A DNA stretch of 64,000 nucleotides. Source: Bubalus kerabau (Eukaryota > Chordata > Mammalia > Artiodactyla > Bovidae). The translations under genes and the position numbers were made by a program. The stretch spans positions 50,474,001 to 50,538,000 of the forward strand of contig NC_073645.1 of assembly GCF_029407905.1 (NCBI RefSeq), read 5' to 3'. This document shows positions 1 to 12,072 of the stretch, in pieces. The notes below the pieces were generated by a model, which made no database searches, was not told the DNA's origin, and saw only the letters and a program-made list of their open reading frames with translations. Position 1 is the first letter of the stretch; the number at the start of each line of letters is the position of its first letter.

Positions 1-182
1 TTTGCTCAAGAATATGTAATTCAAAGTGAGCCCATATAAAACTCCAAATTCCTATAACTTTGTATATGATAGATTCACAAACTGTGTTTAGAATATGGTG
101 ACACCCTCTCTTAAATTGCACTTCCTGCCTTTGTAGTCCCACATTTCTGGCGGCATGTTTATCAGGGCCCCTTTGATGAGTT

Positions 183-539
183 GCAGTCCCTTGAGAGTCC
201 TCTTGAGAGTCCCTTGGACTGCAAGGAGATCCAACCAGTCCATCCTAAAGGAGATCAGTCCTGGGTGTTCATTGGAAGGACTGATGTTGAAGCTGAAACT
301 CCAATACTTTGGCCACCTGATGCAAAGAGGTGACTGAGTTGAAAAGACCCTGATGCTGGGAAAGATTGAGGGCAGGAGGAAAAGGGGATGATGGAGAATG
401 ACATGGTTGGATGGCATCACCGACTCAATGGACATGGGTTTGGGTGGACTCCAGGAGTTGGTGATAGATAGGGAGGCCTGGGGTGCTGCTGTTCATGGGG
501 TCACAAAGAGTTGGACACGACTGAGCGACTGAACTGAAC
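183..539 (+). mobile_element. BovB (RTE-type LINE) 3' end, 5'-truncated
   Basis: This is the 3' end of a BovB element in sense orientation. The frame ending at 337 encodes the characteristic C-terminal stretch (RVPWTARRSNQSILKEISPG), followed by the usual LQYFGHLM block. The copy ends in the BovB tail with GACTGAACTGAACT. An approximate target duplication TTGATGAGTT lies at 173-182 and 540-549, so this is a discrete 5'-truncated insertion. The frame breaks straight after the GHLM block, so nothing is functional. Confidence 0.88.
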
Positions 540-669
540 TTGATGAGTTAGCACTGGAGGATTTTCTCTAAAATAACTCTGAACCAAGGCACAACCTAGC
601 AATACAACAATTGTCAAACAAAGGTGAAGGATTGTGACCCTGTCTCGTCATATAGTAATGAACAAACAT

Positions 670-879
670 GTGCACTCTCAGTTGTGCGGTTGTATCCAAC
701 TCTTTGCGACCCCATGGACTGTAACCCGCCAGGATCCTCTGTCCACGGGATTTCTCAGGCAAGAATACTAGAGTGGGTTGTCATTTTCTCCTCCAGGGGA
801 TCTTCCTCACCCAGGGATCAAACCCAGGATTCCTGCATTGTAGGCAGATTCTTTACCACTGAGCTACGAGGGAAGCTCA
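670..879 (-). mobile_element. Bov-tA SINE
   Basis: This ruminant tRNA-derived SINE lies on the minus strand. Plus-strand landmarks are CCAACTCTTTGCGACCCCAT, the GGATTTCTCAGGCAAGAATA block and the tRNA-like end with TTTACCACTGAGCTACGAGGG. The flanks AGTAATGAACAA (about 652-664) and AGTAAATGACAAG (about 882-894) could be a diverged target duplication. An apparent 87-codon frame across it is repeat-derived. Confidence 0.85.
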
Positions 880-1158
880 TGAAGTAAATGACAAGCCAAT
901 CCTGTATGAGTTCAGGTTACAAAACTCGCAGTAATGCCACATGTATCATTTGGAGAATCACCCCCTCTCACACTTAGTTCATATGTCTCAGCAGATTCTG
1001 GTCAGGCATGTGCCCCGAGCTTGTCCAGTTACATCCACGACCCAGCAGTGTGTGAGTGAGCAGGTGTAGGCCACACTGGATCAGAGTCTCAGCATCAGGA
1101 CTTTTGCTGGATTTGGGTTCTTTCTGGGACAGTTGCTGACTCACTGCTGGTCATCATT

Positions 1159-1378
1159 GGGACCCAGGTGGTTCTAGTGGTGAAGAACCTGCCTGCTGAT
1201 GCAGGAGACACAGGGGATCCAGCTTCAATCCCTGGGTCAGGAAGATCCCTTAGAGGAAGGCATGGCAACCCACTCCAGTATTCGTGCCTGGAGAATACCC
1301 AAGGACAGAGGCACCTGGCAGGCTACAGTCTTTGGGGTCACAAAGAGTCAGAAATGACTGAAGTGACTGAGCACACAC
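1159..1378 (+). mobile_element. Bov-tA SINE
   Basis: This is a sense-orientation Bov-tA copy. It starts at the tRNA-like head (CCCAGGTGGTTCTAGTGGTG), continues through the CCTGGGTCAGGAAGATCCC block and ends at GACTGAGCACAC. It is moderately diverged. The 98-codon open frame that begins inside it is not a gene. Confidence 0.85.
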
Positions 1379-2071
1379 GCACATGGGAAGCCACGCTAAA
1401 CATGCAGCCAACACAGGTGAAAATAAAACACTTTTTAAAAGAGCAGAGACTCATCAACTCATGATATTACTGAGCGTCTGTACCCAGACAGAGTTGGAAT
1501 CACTGATCCAGTCAACACATGCCCTTTTCTGTTTGAAATATTTTGAGTTATTAATACTGTGCTTGAAGCCCAAGAGTCTTTGTTAGGACAGCATCCAGGG
1601 AGAAGTTGAGTTTCGCATTACTTCTTTTTTGCAACACTTACTGCCAGAGAACAAAGAATGACATCCACGAATTTCCTATTCGACATTGTTCAAGATGGGC
1701 ATTTTCAAGGGTGTAAGAGCACATGGAACTCAGCATCCATGGCTCCTTTTGAAGACAAAAGAAGTCAAAATGGAACAAAAAGACTATCTGACAACTACAT
1801 TCAGTCAAGCAAGAAATGGATTTAAATAAATGACTTCGTTGTATACTTAGATGGATTTGCTGCTCTCATCCTAATTCCTTTCTCCAAGACTTCTTTATTT
1901 TTAAAACTGAAAATGTATGGGAAGCATGGACACAGAAGGGAATGTCCTGGTTACATTATTCTTTCACTGTCACAGTTTATCACAGGGTTTGGAGCTGGCC
2001 CTGTAGAAGCTTAACCATCAGTCTTAACGTGTGCAAGTGTTTCTGTGTAATGTACAGCTTAGGTAAATGTG
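1379..2071. other. Single-copy intergenic sequence
   Basis: I recognise no repeat, RNA gene or credible coding region in this 0.7 kb. The short frames present lack any protein-like signal. Confidence 0.5.
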
Positions 2072-2290
2072 CATGTTAAGATGCTTCAGGCGTGTCCGAC
2101 TCTTTGTGCCCCTGTGGACTGCAGCCCCCCAGGCTCCTCTGTCCGTGGGGTTCTCCAGGAAGAATACTGCGGTGTGTTGCCACGCCCTCCTCTCCAGGGA
2201 ATCTTCCCGACCCAGGGACTGAACCCACATCTCTTATGTCTCCTGCATTGGCACATGGGTTCTTTATCACTAGCGCCACCTGGGAAGCCC
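2072..2290 (-). mobile_element. Bov-tA SINE with target duplication
   Basis: Minus-strand Bov-tA. It begins near GTTAAGATGCTTCAGGCGTG and ends with CACCTGGGAAGCCC. Flanking TAGGTAAATGTG (2060-2071) and TAGGTAAGCGTG (2291-2302) match at 10 of 12 positions, which fixes the insertion boundaries. Several overlapping open frames on both strands here are translations of the SINE. Confidence 0.88.
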
Positions 2291-2302
2291 TAGGTAAGCG
2301 TG

Positions 2303-4909
2303 AACCTAATAACACCCCGGTGTTTCAACCGAGGAGACAAAGATCTCCCGATTAAGTTGGCTCCAGAGGTTACACCACGCTTTGGAGGAGGGGAGAGTCC
2401 ACGGACCATCTGCTCTAGGATGAGGACGTGACCTTGGCTCCTTCACTTATCACTTGAGGAAATAGTATTTTCACCTCCAAAGAATGTTCTTGTACATGAC
2501 GCTTTCACTTCCACTCTTCAAAGAACTTTCATTTAGTCAGCGAGTGCATATGAAATATGATTTCATGTTTCTCTGGAATTGTTGCCACATTTTTTCCTGT
2601 AAGAGTGATTCATTTCAGAGCTTTCAATTAATGAGGAAGAAAAGGGTGTTGTTGTTATTCACATAAATACCATGTGTCCTAGCACATCATCCCAAAGACT
2701 GGCTAAAAAGAGCTGCTCCCTCACAGACCCGAGTGACAGAGCCTCGAATGTGTGGTCAGAACCAAGGACCGGGACTAATGGCCACGCAGCAGACACTAAA
2801 CCTGGGAATAGCCTGCTGTCCTCCGAACACTGGTACACCCCCACCCCAGCCTCTGCCCTGAAACTCGTTCCTATCGGTCCCTGGCGGAATCTAATTCCTA
2901 ACGTCTAAACTCCCCCAAAGTAAAACATACGTGTTCTGTGATTTTGGACAATTTTTCTCCCCTGGTGTTAACTGATTGTTTAAAAACAAATGAACCCCAA
3001 AGCCATCCAGAGCGGGTCAATTTCCTCTGCCTGCCATCTGATCCACAAAGACAAAAATAGGGAATTTTCCTGTGCTGACTTTGCTCCAAAGGAAAGAAGG
3101 CAAAACAGTGTGGGAAAATGTCTTGGTTGTGCTGAGGCCTTGGAGAAGACCCAACGGCAGAGCATCCCCTGGGGTGTGGGCTGGAAATGTGATGAATGAG
3201 CCGGCCGGGGAGCCCTGCCTCCTCCCCAGCATATGTTTTTGTACTTTCTTCCTAATATATTGCAGGATTATTGCTAAGGCGTGAACAGTTCTGGAACTCC
3301 TCCCCACCCCTTAAGACTCAGCCAGCCCACCCCACGTTTTACTTGAAACATAAACTACTTGGAAAGACAAGGCCCTCGCGATTGTTACAAGGCCCAAAGC
3401 ATTAACGACGAAGGTGCACCTGTGCGTCATCTGGGGCTTTCCAAACGGCAATGACATTCACATCTTTAAGGACGGGGGAGAAGTGGGAACAGCACCATGT
3501 TTTATGGATAAGCGACAGATCCAGAACATGTAAGAGCGTGTGCAATTGCGCTTAGAATCATACCAGGATTTCTTTTTAAAAAAATCGTTTCCTGAAAAAA
3601 ACACATGTGCCAAAAACTTTCCCATCCATTTTAATAAATGTGGAAAATGTTATCCTTAGGTTTCTGAGCTCTGAGTAACGATTGCATCGAAACAGTGATT
3701 TTAGTACTTCTTTGAGTTTTCCAAAGTTTTTTGAGCCTTTTTGATGGATCATTGAAGATTTTCTTTTTTTTTTTCAAACTCTGAGAGACAAAAAAAAGTT
3801 ATATTTGTCCAAATTTTAATAAACTTAAAAATTCCAGGAAACTGAGTTTCTGTTTAGAATCGCAGGAGGTTCCTGTTGGTCCACACCAGAAAGACTCTGC
3901 TGGAGGAGGGGAGGTTTGAATATTAGTTTCTGGTCCTCTGATGCAATATCTACAAACGCTAAATATTCAGAATTTCTCTCAAGCCACCAAGTGCCATGTC
4001 TGGGGAGGAGGAATTCCCCAAGCTCAGCTTTTGCGGTTGTAGTTGGCACAGGGAAGGGGCAGAAAGAGGTTACTCTGACCATGGGGCTTTGACATGTGCG
4101 TAGGAGTCGTATGTGCAGCCTGGGGCTGATCATGCACTGACCCTCCTGCTCTGCACCTCCCCCAGATGTGTGCACCAGTGACAGGAGAAGCCCACCGAGC
4201 AGGTCAGAGCCGGGGGCTAGAGGCAACTCGAAGAGGACAGCAGGAACCCTAACCCACTGCAGACATGCTCAGACACCTTAGGAAGCCCATCTGTACGCTG
4301 TCAAGGTAGTTGATCCTGATGTCACTGTCCTGCCATTTCAAGCGGCCTTGCTTTCCCTGGCTCCTGCCACCCCTTTCATCCACCCCACACCATCTTGGAA
4401 TCTCCGTGACTTGTTTGATCTCTGGGTCACCAGGGGCCATTACTTCCTAGGGAGTCTCATGGATTTTACCAGATGTGTCTCCTCCAGGACAGAAAGGATG
4501 TCTGGGGCCATTCCTCATTGTCTTTCCTCCATCTAGTCTTTGTTCTCTCTTGCTGTTCCCGGACCTAGGGGAGGAAAAATAAATGGAAGCCAGAATGTCA
4601 AGTCCAAATTCGAGGGAGGGAAACAGAAGAAGTAAAGATAAAGAGAAGGATTAGACCCTGAAAAGAATAATCAGCTTTGCCTTTCAATCTGCTCTAACCA
4701 TCCCAATAAGTTCTATTAATTCTAATCCCACTGGTAATTCATTTCTTTTGAGCAATGGTCATAGCTACAGTTTGTTTAAATTTCAGTGCAGATAATCTAA
4801 AAATTTGCAACTGATGTAGCAAAACAGACAAAAGCTCATAGAAGTCACCACAGGGATGAACAGAGCTGTATTCACCACCCGTGAAGCCATGAACCATGGA
4901 AGACACCAC
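2303..4909. other. Single-copy sequence, no gene recognised
   Basis: This 2.6 kb holds no ruminant SINE or LINE that I can see. A 133-codon minus-strand frame (3825-4226) and several shorter ones exist, but they show no domain, compositional bias or flanking splice pattern that would support coding. AT-rich runs with homopolymers occur at about 3.57-3.83 kb. Confidence 0.45.
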
Positions 4910-5082
4910 CAGGGGTGCACCCTGGGACTTCTGGTCAACCCTCAGCACCTCAATTTCCTCAACAGGAAATCATGGGTAACACAGCTCGTGGCCTTCTTAG
5001 TGGCCATGGGGATTAAAGGACTCAGGCCCTGAGAAGCCCATGGAACAGCGTTCAGTGAATGGTGTTGGCTTCTTCTATTTCA
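4910..5082 (+). repeat. MIR-like ancient SINE
   Basis: The order CCTCAATTTCCTC, then a GGGGATTAAAGGA block, then a TTCAGTGAATGGTGTTGGCT end follows the core and 3' half of MIR in sense orientation. It is strongly diverged, as expected for this mammal-wide family, and the boundaries are approximate. Confidence 0.55.
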
Positions 5083-7341
5083 GGAAATTGCTGGTCACCC
5101 GTTAGTCCCCAAACACTTGCCATGCTTCAGGTAGGGCCCAGCAGAGCCTGTCCCCACAAGCTGCTGCTGAGTGAAGGAGCCAGAGCATGACTCTGAGCGC
5201 CTGTGAGAGCATCCCCACCTGCTGCCTTTACTGCTTTGCCATATGGCTGGCTAAAGCTGGCTTTGCCAGCTCTTGTTTCTGTCCTCCAGAGAAGCGGCCA
5301 TGGTGACCAGCAGAGGAGAGGGGGTCGTGGTGAGGGAGGAGCATTCATCTCCCGTCTCCTTTGAGGACCAGCCTCTTGGAAGCCATGAGGCTGACTTGAG
5401 GAGGAACCCACAGCCCAGGCATGGCAACCACTGAGGCTCTTTGGGATTATCAAAGGATGACTTCCAGACGAACGTCCCCGGGTGCAGCCCCTGTGGAGAC
5501 GGGAAGGAAGGCCGATGGTAGGAGGCACGGCTCACCAATGGCATTCTGGGTGAGGTCTGGGTCTGCATCTGAGGGCTTCCTTCCAGCAAAAAATATAGAC
5601 AGTAGCTCAGAGCCTAGATCCCAGGTAACTTGGAGAGCCCTCAATTATCTCCAGACGGAGAAGAACACTTCGGTCCAAAGGCAATACATGGCTTACATGT
5701 TACACGTGGAGTCTAATCCCTATAACAGAAGCGCCTGAACAGAGGGTGAATTTCCTCCTGGCTTTGAATTCACTGTCACTCTTCAGCCACACCTGACTTC
5801 GCCCTCAAGGTGCTGGGGACAGAAAGGACTTTGGGTTTCCTGTGCTCTGGGCCCACGCATCTCCCAGCCTGGAACATTTCAAACCCGTCAGGAGGGAGAG
5901 GAATCACCAGAGCAACCGTTTGCATAATGTCTTTTTTTTTTTTAAATCCATCCCCAGAAATAAAATGGGGATGCCAGATCCCCGTGGCAATAAAAGTGAA
6001 CCCCCAACCCCCTTTGAAAAATGTAATCTTTCCCCCTCTCCCCGAAAATGTTTACCTTATCTGTTTTTAAGACTTAAAAGGCAAACAACACAGTAATTAT
6101 CTTTAGGAAAATGGGAAGTAGTGAGAGCCAGAGAAAATGAGTCATACTTCTGTTTTCCTTTTTTTCCTATCATAACTGTTTCTCTTGGAAGGCATCTGAG
6201 TCGTGGTTATTAATTTATCTTTATGCGATTTCCAGCTGCTGATCACGTGTTAAACCATACATGAAGGGGAACAAGAGGGGTGTCTGGGGACCAAAGCCTT
6301 CCTCAAAGTGAAGAGCAGGTTTTTAAAGTCACGAACCCTGGCACCCCCATCCCTTGGCAACCCCCTCCGCTTCCCCGGAAGGCGCCCGACCCAGCGCGTG
6401 ACGAAGGGTCGGGAATCAGCTGAATGTGGAGTCTGCCCATTCGTGGGAGAAGAGCCTGGGAAGTTGAGCGCCTCGGGGTCAGCTCTGAAGCCGGGTGGGT
6501 GAAGGAGAGGAGGCCAACATCTGGGTGGTTCCCGGGGGAGCCTGCCCCCTTGTGCATGGGCAGCTACCGGTGCGCCTACTGCGTGCCTGGCCCTAGTTTA
6601 AAAGTACTGACCACACAGTCGCCACCCGGACTCACTAGGGCCCCTTAGCACCTGGCAGTCGGCGAGGGCGGGAGCAACCTGGGGCCTGACCTTGGTGTGA
6701 AAGAGCCAAAAGCTCGTCCGGGGACACAGACCCCACCGTCTTCTCGGGTTTCCACCTCCCACACGAACTGCCTGAGAAAATCGCTTGATGAAACCAATGT
6801 GTTTCGTCTAAACTGTGAATCTCTACATTGTGGAGAATGGTGCCTACCCCAGCAGGAAGGGAAAGGGGATGTGGGCATCCATGTGAGCGGCCGCGCGGCA
6901 GAGGTCAAGGTCTGATGAGGAAATGCAGTGCGGGACTAGACCGCATCCTAGGTTGGGGAAAGCAGGGCAAAGGAGCCTTTGGAGGAGGCAGGTCTTGATT
7001 TTGGGGGGTGGGTCCAAGGAGAGGAAGTGGGGCCTGGGGCCAGCTAGAGGAAAGGCTTCCACGTCCATGGGGTAGACCAGGGTGGCTGAGCCTGCAGCTT
7101 CAGGAGGAGACCAGGTAAGCAGCAGCTACCTCCAGGACCCTGAAAAGCAGGGTCCCCGTCTTCCTGCTCTGTCTACTGTGTATGTCAGGGAGCGCTGATG
7201 GACGAGTAGCCTTGGAGGGACCTGAACTTCTGAGTGACTTCAACTCCTTTTGCACTGGCCGAGCGACACCCGAAGCCTCAGGGTGTAGAATCCTTGAAAC
7301 TCTCTGCCTGTAAACACAGCACACAAACAACAGGCCTAGAC
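5083..7341. other. Single-copy sequence, no gene recognised
   Basis: About 2.3 kb with no repeat I can name. Overlapping 133- and 112-codon minus-strand frames (5127-5589) and others around 6.3-6.9 kb sit in moderately GC-rich DNA. None resembles a protein family I know, so I treat them as chance. A T-rich run lies near 5931-5943. Confidence 0.4.
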
Positions 7342-7350
7342 ACCCTGATG

Positions 7351-7596
7351 GGGCTTCCCAGGTGGCTCCGTGGTAAAGAATCTGTCTGCAAATGCAGGAG
7401 ACACGGGTTCAATCCCTGGGTCAGGAAGATCCCCTGGAGGAGGAAATGGCAACCTGTATTCTTGCCTGGAGAATCCCACGGACAGAGGAGCCTGGCCGGC
7501 TATACAGTCCATGGCGTCCCAAAGAGTCAGACATGACTGAGTGAGTGAGCATGCATGCACAAACACACACACACACACACACACACATACACACAG
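7351..7596 (+). mobile_element. Bov-tA SINE with (CA)n tail
   Basis: Sense-orientation Bov-tA starting GGGCTTCCCAGGTGGCTCCG, ending in GACTGAGTGAGTGAGC and continuing directly into a (CA)n tract. Flanking ACCCTGATG (7342-7350 and 7597-7605) is a 9-bp target duplication lying outside the CA run, so the microsatellite is part of the inserted unit. Internally a few bases of the GCAACCCACTCCAGTATT block are deleted. Confidence 0.92.
7560..7595. repeat. (CA)n microsatellite in SINE tail
   Basis: A nearly pure CA dinucleotide run with one CATA interruption, placed at the 3' end of the Bov-tA copy and inside its target duplication. Candidate polymorphic marker. Confidence 0.95.
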
Positions 7597-7605
7597 ACCC
7601 TGATG

Positions 7606-10600
7606 AGTCACCAGGCAAGCTAGGTCCCTCTGCGGTGGGCGCCTCTGACCACCGGGGGTCACACTCTGGGCTGTAAGAACAGCGTTGCAGGCCGGACGGC
7701 AGCCGCCACACGGCCACGCAGTGTAGAGGGAATATGGTAATACTCTGAAATGGCAATTCTCCTAAATAAATAGCACATCAACTTACTTAAACCTAATCAT
7801 AAATGGTACAAATTGGGCCCATGTGCAAACAGAAACCTGAGCCCGACTCCGGAGTTAAAGCAGCCATTGTCTCTCTCCTGACCTGGGCTCCAAAGCCTTG
7901 CGTGTCCGATTACATCTGTTAAAACGATTTGAATGCCAGCCCCTATTTTAATTATAAATATATAAAAAATTTTAATAAGACGGCATTCTGGGCTTGCTAA
8001 GCTTTTAAAATGTTCGTTGGGGGTGGAGCAGGCAGAGGAGAATTCCGTGTGCCCCAGACCCAGTGCCAGCATTCTAATGATTGAATGTTTTCCTGTAATA
8101 AATTGAAAAAATCTGGTGTGTAAGCATGGCTCCAAATCGCTTGGCATTAGAAAATGTAATCTGTTACCTGGCTTCCAACGCATGGGACCTTGGTGAGGAG
8201 CTGCCAATGCTGAAGAGAGGGAAAGATATAAAAGGAAGCCCGGGGCTCCCCACCCGGGGCTCCCAGCCCGCGCCCCCCCCCACCCCGACCCCGCGAAGGG
8301 TCTCCACCAGCCTCCCCCTGCCCTCACCTCCTTCCACCTGTTCTCACTTCCTCATGGCTCCGTCGCCCCAAACCAGGACAACAGGGGTGTCTCAGGACCC
8401 ACGCCGGCTCCGAGCCACCTTCTCTGTACCTCTCCAAACCTCAGGCCTGCTTAATTATGATTAATTGCCACATGGATAATCAGATACAGTTTCAAAAGGT
8501 TGGAAATGACATTCCAAGGACACCAGGGAAGAAGCAAGATCTTTCTTTGTTCGCAGGAAGAAAAGGCAGGTCCCTCCCTCAGCCCCATAACCTTTTCTTA
8601 TTTTAACAATTCCAAACAGAATTAATACCATCAGTATATTGTTCCCACCCTGGGGGATTGAACTTCAACTGTACAATTTCTGCAGCTGTCAGTGTTTCAG
8701 ACCTCCTGTCAATAATGCAATGTTGGGGTGCCCTTCTGCTTGAATGAAAGCAGTTTCAAGTTTCTGCTTTACGTCTGTGCTTTCTGGGTGGTGGGACATG
8801 ATGAGAAAGTACAAAAAAAAAAAATAATAACAGCAGTTAAAAAGCTTCCACTCTTGACTTAACTGGATCAAATGTAATAGACTTCAGTCTTTTCTCCTGA
8901 TTTCCTCTGCTTGTTTTAGAAAACACTGTGAAAAGTGCAGGCGATTTTGTCTTGCCAGCTCTTCCCTCCATTTAAAATCCCTTTGGCTAAGTCAAGGATC
9001 ACAGTATGTCATTTCCAGTCTAACAGAAGTGCTGGGCCCCGCTCAGCTCCTATTACCAGGAGGCAAATCCCTTGGTTCCCGGCGCCAGGGTTGCTGCACT
9101 TGGCTTCCATCCCGGTATTGTTCCCTCATTGCATTCCAGAGGCCTCTCTTCGAGTTAATGTTTGCACTGGGAGGTCCAAATATCCAGCAATCAGCACGGA
9201 ACTTTTCTCTTTTTGTTGAGAATTGCAGGTTTCAAATGCAATCACTGGCTTTAAAGAAAAACTTACAGGTGAACACAAAAAGCACTAATTTACATTTTAT
9301 TCACAAACAATAATATTTGTAGCAGTTTCACCATGTGTGCCCATAAAAGACTTTTAGAAGATGTCTGGCTTTTTAAGACTTTATGGTGGCTGGAATTGGT
9401 TTACCAATTTAAAAGCAGTCATTTTATTTTATTTTTTTTTAAATTCTAAACAACATAAAAGCATTTTATCCTAGAAGGCTAAGGCTCCATACATTCTGCG
9501 TCATTAATACATGTGCTCACGTGGGAAACAGCCTTCAGGAAAGGCTAAACTAATTTGAACCAGTTTCAAGCACATAGCATTTAATTAAATCACATCTTCA
9601 GAGCACATTTTAAAGGTTGGGGTTTTCAGAGCCCATGGTTGGACCACGCTCAGCATCTTGGCCACGGTTCTGGACACCTCTGCCAAGATGCCCACGACTA
9701 ACGGGCCGTGATTGGGACCAACATTTCATGGAGTTTTGCACCGAATTTCATGCCCAATCGAAACACCAGGGGCACCGCGAGGTTTTGACCCTCCTGAGCA
9801 CAGCAGAGACCCTCTGGCACAGCCAAGTCCTTTTCAAGAGCACAGCCAGGCAGCACTCTGGTTTCTCTGGGTCCCAGCCATGGGCCACTGGAGGGCTTCC
9901 CCACTCCTTTATCAGGGAATCTGGAGCTGGGTCCATGGCCCAGGGCACTGAGGCTGCAGACCTCCCTTCCCCCACCCTAAGGACTCCACCCCCTGCCCCC
10001 CGGGACCCAGCAGCTTCCACATAAGCCTTGCTGGGGAGACAGTGATGGCAAGGAGCCCGGCTGGGGTGATGCCCCGGAGCAGGGTGCTGAAGGCTCAGTC
10101 TCCCTAGAGTGAAGGTGATGGGGCGGCGCTGCACTCTGCTGGCCCAGAGGACAGGCCGGTGAGCCTGGACGCTCTGAGAGACAGTCCCCCGAGGACGCCC
10201 CGGCCTGTGCCCAATGTGCGGAGGAGGGGGGAGAGCTTTTCCCTCCTCTACCCACGCCCACCTCCAGCGCGTCCTCTCTTCTGAGCCATCAGTGTTTCTC
10301 TGAGCCTCAAAAGGTAAACAGAGGCACCCCTCTGGTTCTCTCTCACTGCTCAGCCTCCTGCTGATTTCACCCCATCCTTCCGAAAGCCGCAGCTCCAGGA
10401 GGATGACCGCGGCGTCGCTCCCACTTTCGTCTCAGAGCCTGGAAAGTGTTTGTCCCTTCTCTCTTGCCTGTTGTGTTGCCGTTGCCCAGATAGACAAGAG
10501 GCACAAGCCAGTGTCTGCTAGCCAGCCGGTGTCAGCCCCTCTGGGCAGCCCACCACTCCTGCATTTCCAAGCCCCCCAGTGACTTCCGGGAGAGCGAGCA

Positions 10601-10689
10601 ACACCCTGCCTTTGCTGACTTCCTCAGGAGTACCCCTCAGCAGAGTATTATCAGTGTAGACTCACCTTCTAAACCCATCTCCTCACCCG
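7606..10689. other. Single-copy tract, possible conserved noncoding core
   Basis: Three kilobases without recognised repeats apart from a poly-C stretch at about 8268-8290 and A-rich runs at 8813-8824. The part at 7740-8170 is AT-rich with TTTTAATTATAAATATAT and other TAAT cores. A 176-codon minus-strand frame (7797-8327) crosses it but has an AT-rich C-terminal half and a GC-rich N-terminal half with no domain. I read it as chance rather than a gene. Confidence 0.4.
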
Positions 10690-11252
10690 CTTTACTCATC
10701 TCCTAGGCTCTCCTCCTCCCCTCCCACACTCACCTGCATAAACTCATGTCCTGTATACTGACCTCAAGCTCAGCTCCTATACTCACCTCCCATATACTCA
10801 CCTCTTGTGCTCACTCCCCATATACTCACCTCACATATACTCACCTGCATATACTCCTATACTCACCTCTCATATACTCACCTCCCATATACTCACCTCC
10901 TATACTCACCTCCTGTGCTCACTCCCCATATACTCACCTCACATATACTCATTTCCTATACTCACCTCTCATATACTCACCTCCTATACTCACCTCCTGT
11001 GCTCACTCCTCATATACTCACCTCACATATACTCATTTCCTATACTCACCTCTCATATACTCACCTCCCATATATTCACCTGCATATACTCACCTCACAT
11101 ATATTCACCTGCATATGCTCACCTCCCATATACTCACCTGCATATACTCACCTCTCATATACTCACCTGCATATACTCACCTCCTATAATCACTTTCATA
11201 CACTCACCTCTTATACTCACCTTCCATACTCACCTCCCATATACTCACCTGA
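10690..11252. repeat. Minisatellite, 13-15 bp units (CATATACTCACCTC)
   Basis: This is a tandem array of CATATACTCACCTC and variants: 13-bp CTATACTCACCTC, units with CCTGCATATACTCA, TGTGCTCACTC and TCATTTCCTATA. The array becomes regular after about 10,780, and a higher-order block of roughly 80-90 bp is repeated around 10.89-11.06 kb. The plus strand lacks stop codons in all three frames for about 440-515 bases, which gives three overlapping THLTYTHL-like frames. They follow from the repeat and are not genes. Confidence 0.93.
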
Positions 11253-11280
11253 GAAGTCATAGTCTCTGCCTTCATTTAAG

Positions 11281-11613
11281 GGCCAAGTCCCTTGGACAGC
11301 AAGGAGATCAAACCAGTTAATCCTAAACAAATGAACCCTGAAGATTCATTGAAAAGACTTGCTGAAGCTGAAGCTCCAATACTTTGGCCATCTGATGCAA
11401 AGAGCTGAGTCACTGGAAAAGACCCTCTTGCTGGGAAAGATTGAGGGCATAAGGAGAAGAGGGCGGCAAAGAGGGAGATGCTTAGATAGCATCACCGACT
11501 CAGTGGACACGAGTTTGAGCAAACTCCCAGAGATGGTAAAGGCCAGGCGGCGCTGACCAGCTGTGGTCCGTGGGGTCACAGAGATGTGGACATGGCTGAG
11601 TGGCTGGACAACA
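11281..11613 (+). mobile_element. BovB 3' end, 5'-truncated
   Basis: Sense BovB tail: CCCTTGGACAGCAAGGAGAT at the start, the AAGCTCCAATACTTTGGCCA block, then the GAGGGCATAAGGAGAAGAGG block and a GGCTGGACAACAACA tail. It lies about 30 bp downstream of the minisatellite. Older than the copy at 17.5 kb, judging by its substitutions. Confidence 0.85.
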
Positions 11614-12072
11614 ACAGCAGTGTGTGTAGACAGGTGGGTCGGTAGACAGATCTCATATGGAGTCTATTTCTCTCTCTAGAGAATCCCGGCTAACTTAAAC
11701 TCCTTAGAGAGATACCAGTATTTGAATTTTTTATGTAAAAGTTCCTCATTTTAAATGTCAGTTTAAAAGCTTTAGAACATTATCGGATGAACAGAAAGCA
11801 TTGGCTGATTCAATTAAATACCTGGCTGCCATATGGCAGTCTCTATGCTAAAGTATGTGTCTTAATAATAAATTTTAATCAGAATTCTAGTGATTTCTAG
11901 ATTTCAGGAAAGATAATTAATGGTTGAAGGAATTTATTTTATTTATTTCAAAATTCTCAAATATCGTATTTTAGGTACTGAAGTAGAAACTCTCCAGCTA
12001 ATGATATTATGCAATAAAGATAAGCAACCTTTTCCAACATTTACTAATGGTGCAAATATTATGCAAATGTTG
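11614..12072. other. AT-rich single-copy sequence
   Basis: I see no gene or named repeat here. AT-rich with several TTAAT and AATTAA words. Confidence 0.4.

Noticed and set aside
624..887. Frames containing motifs such as LCDPMDCNPPGSSVHGISQA that recur across the window
   Set aside because: These are translations of Bov-tA and BOV-A2 SINEs and recur at each SINE copy, so they are not a protein family.
7797..8327. 176-codon minus-strand frame as a possible gene
   Set aside because: Composition changes from GC-rich to AT-rich midway, no domain or splice context is visible, and the frame crosses an enhancer-like AT block.
10746..11320. Three overlapping long plus-strand frames rich in THLTYTHL repeats, a candidate repeat protein
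   Set aside because: All three frames are open only because the minisatellite unit has no plus-strand stop. There is no promoter, signal or independent coding evidence.
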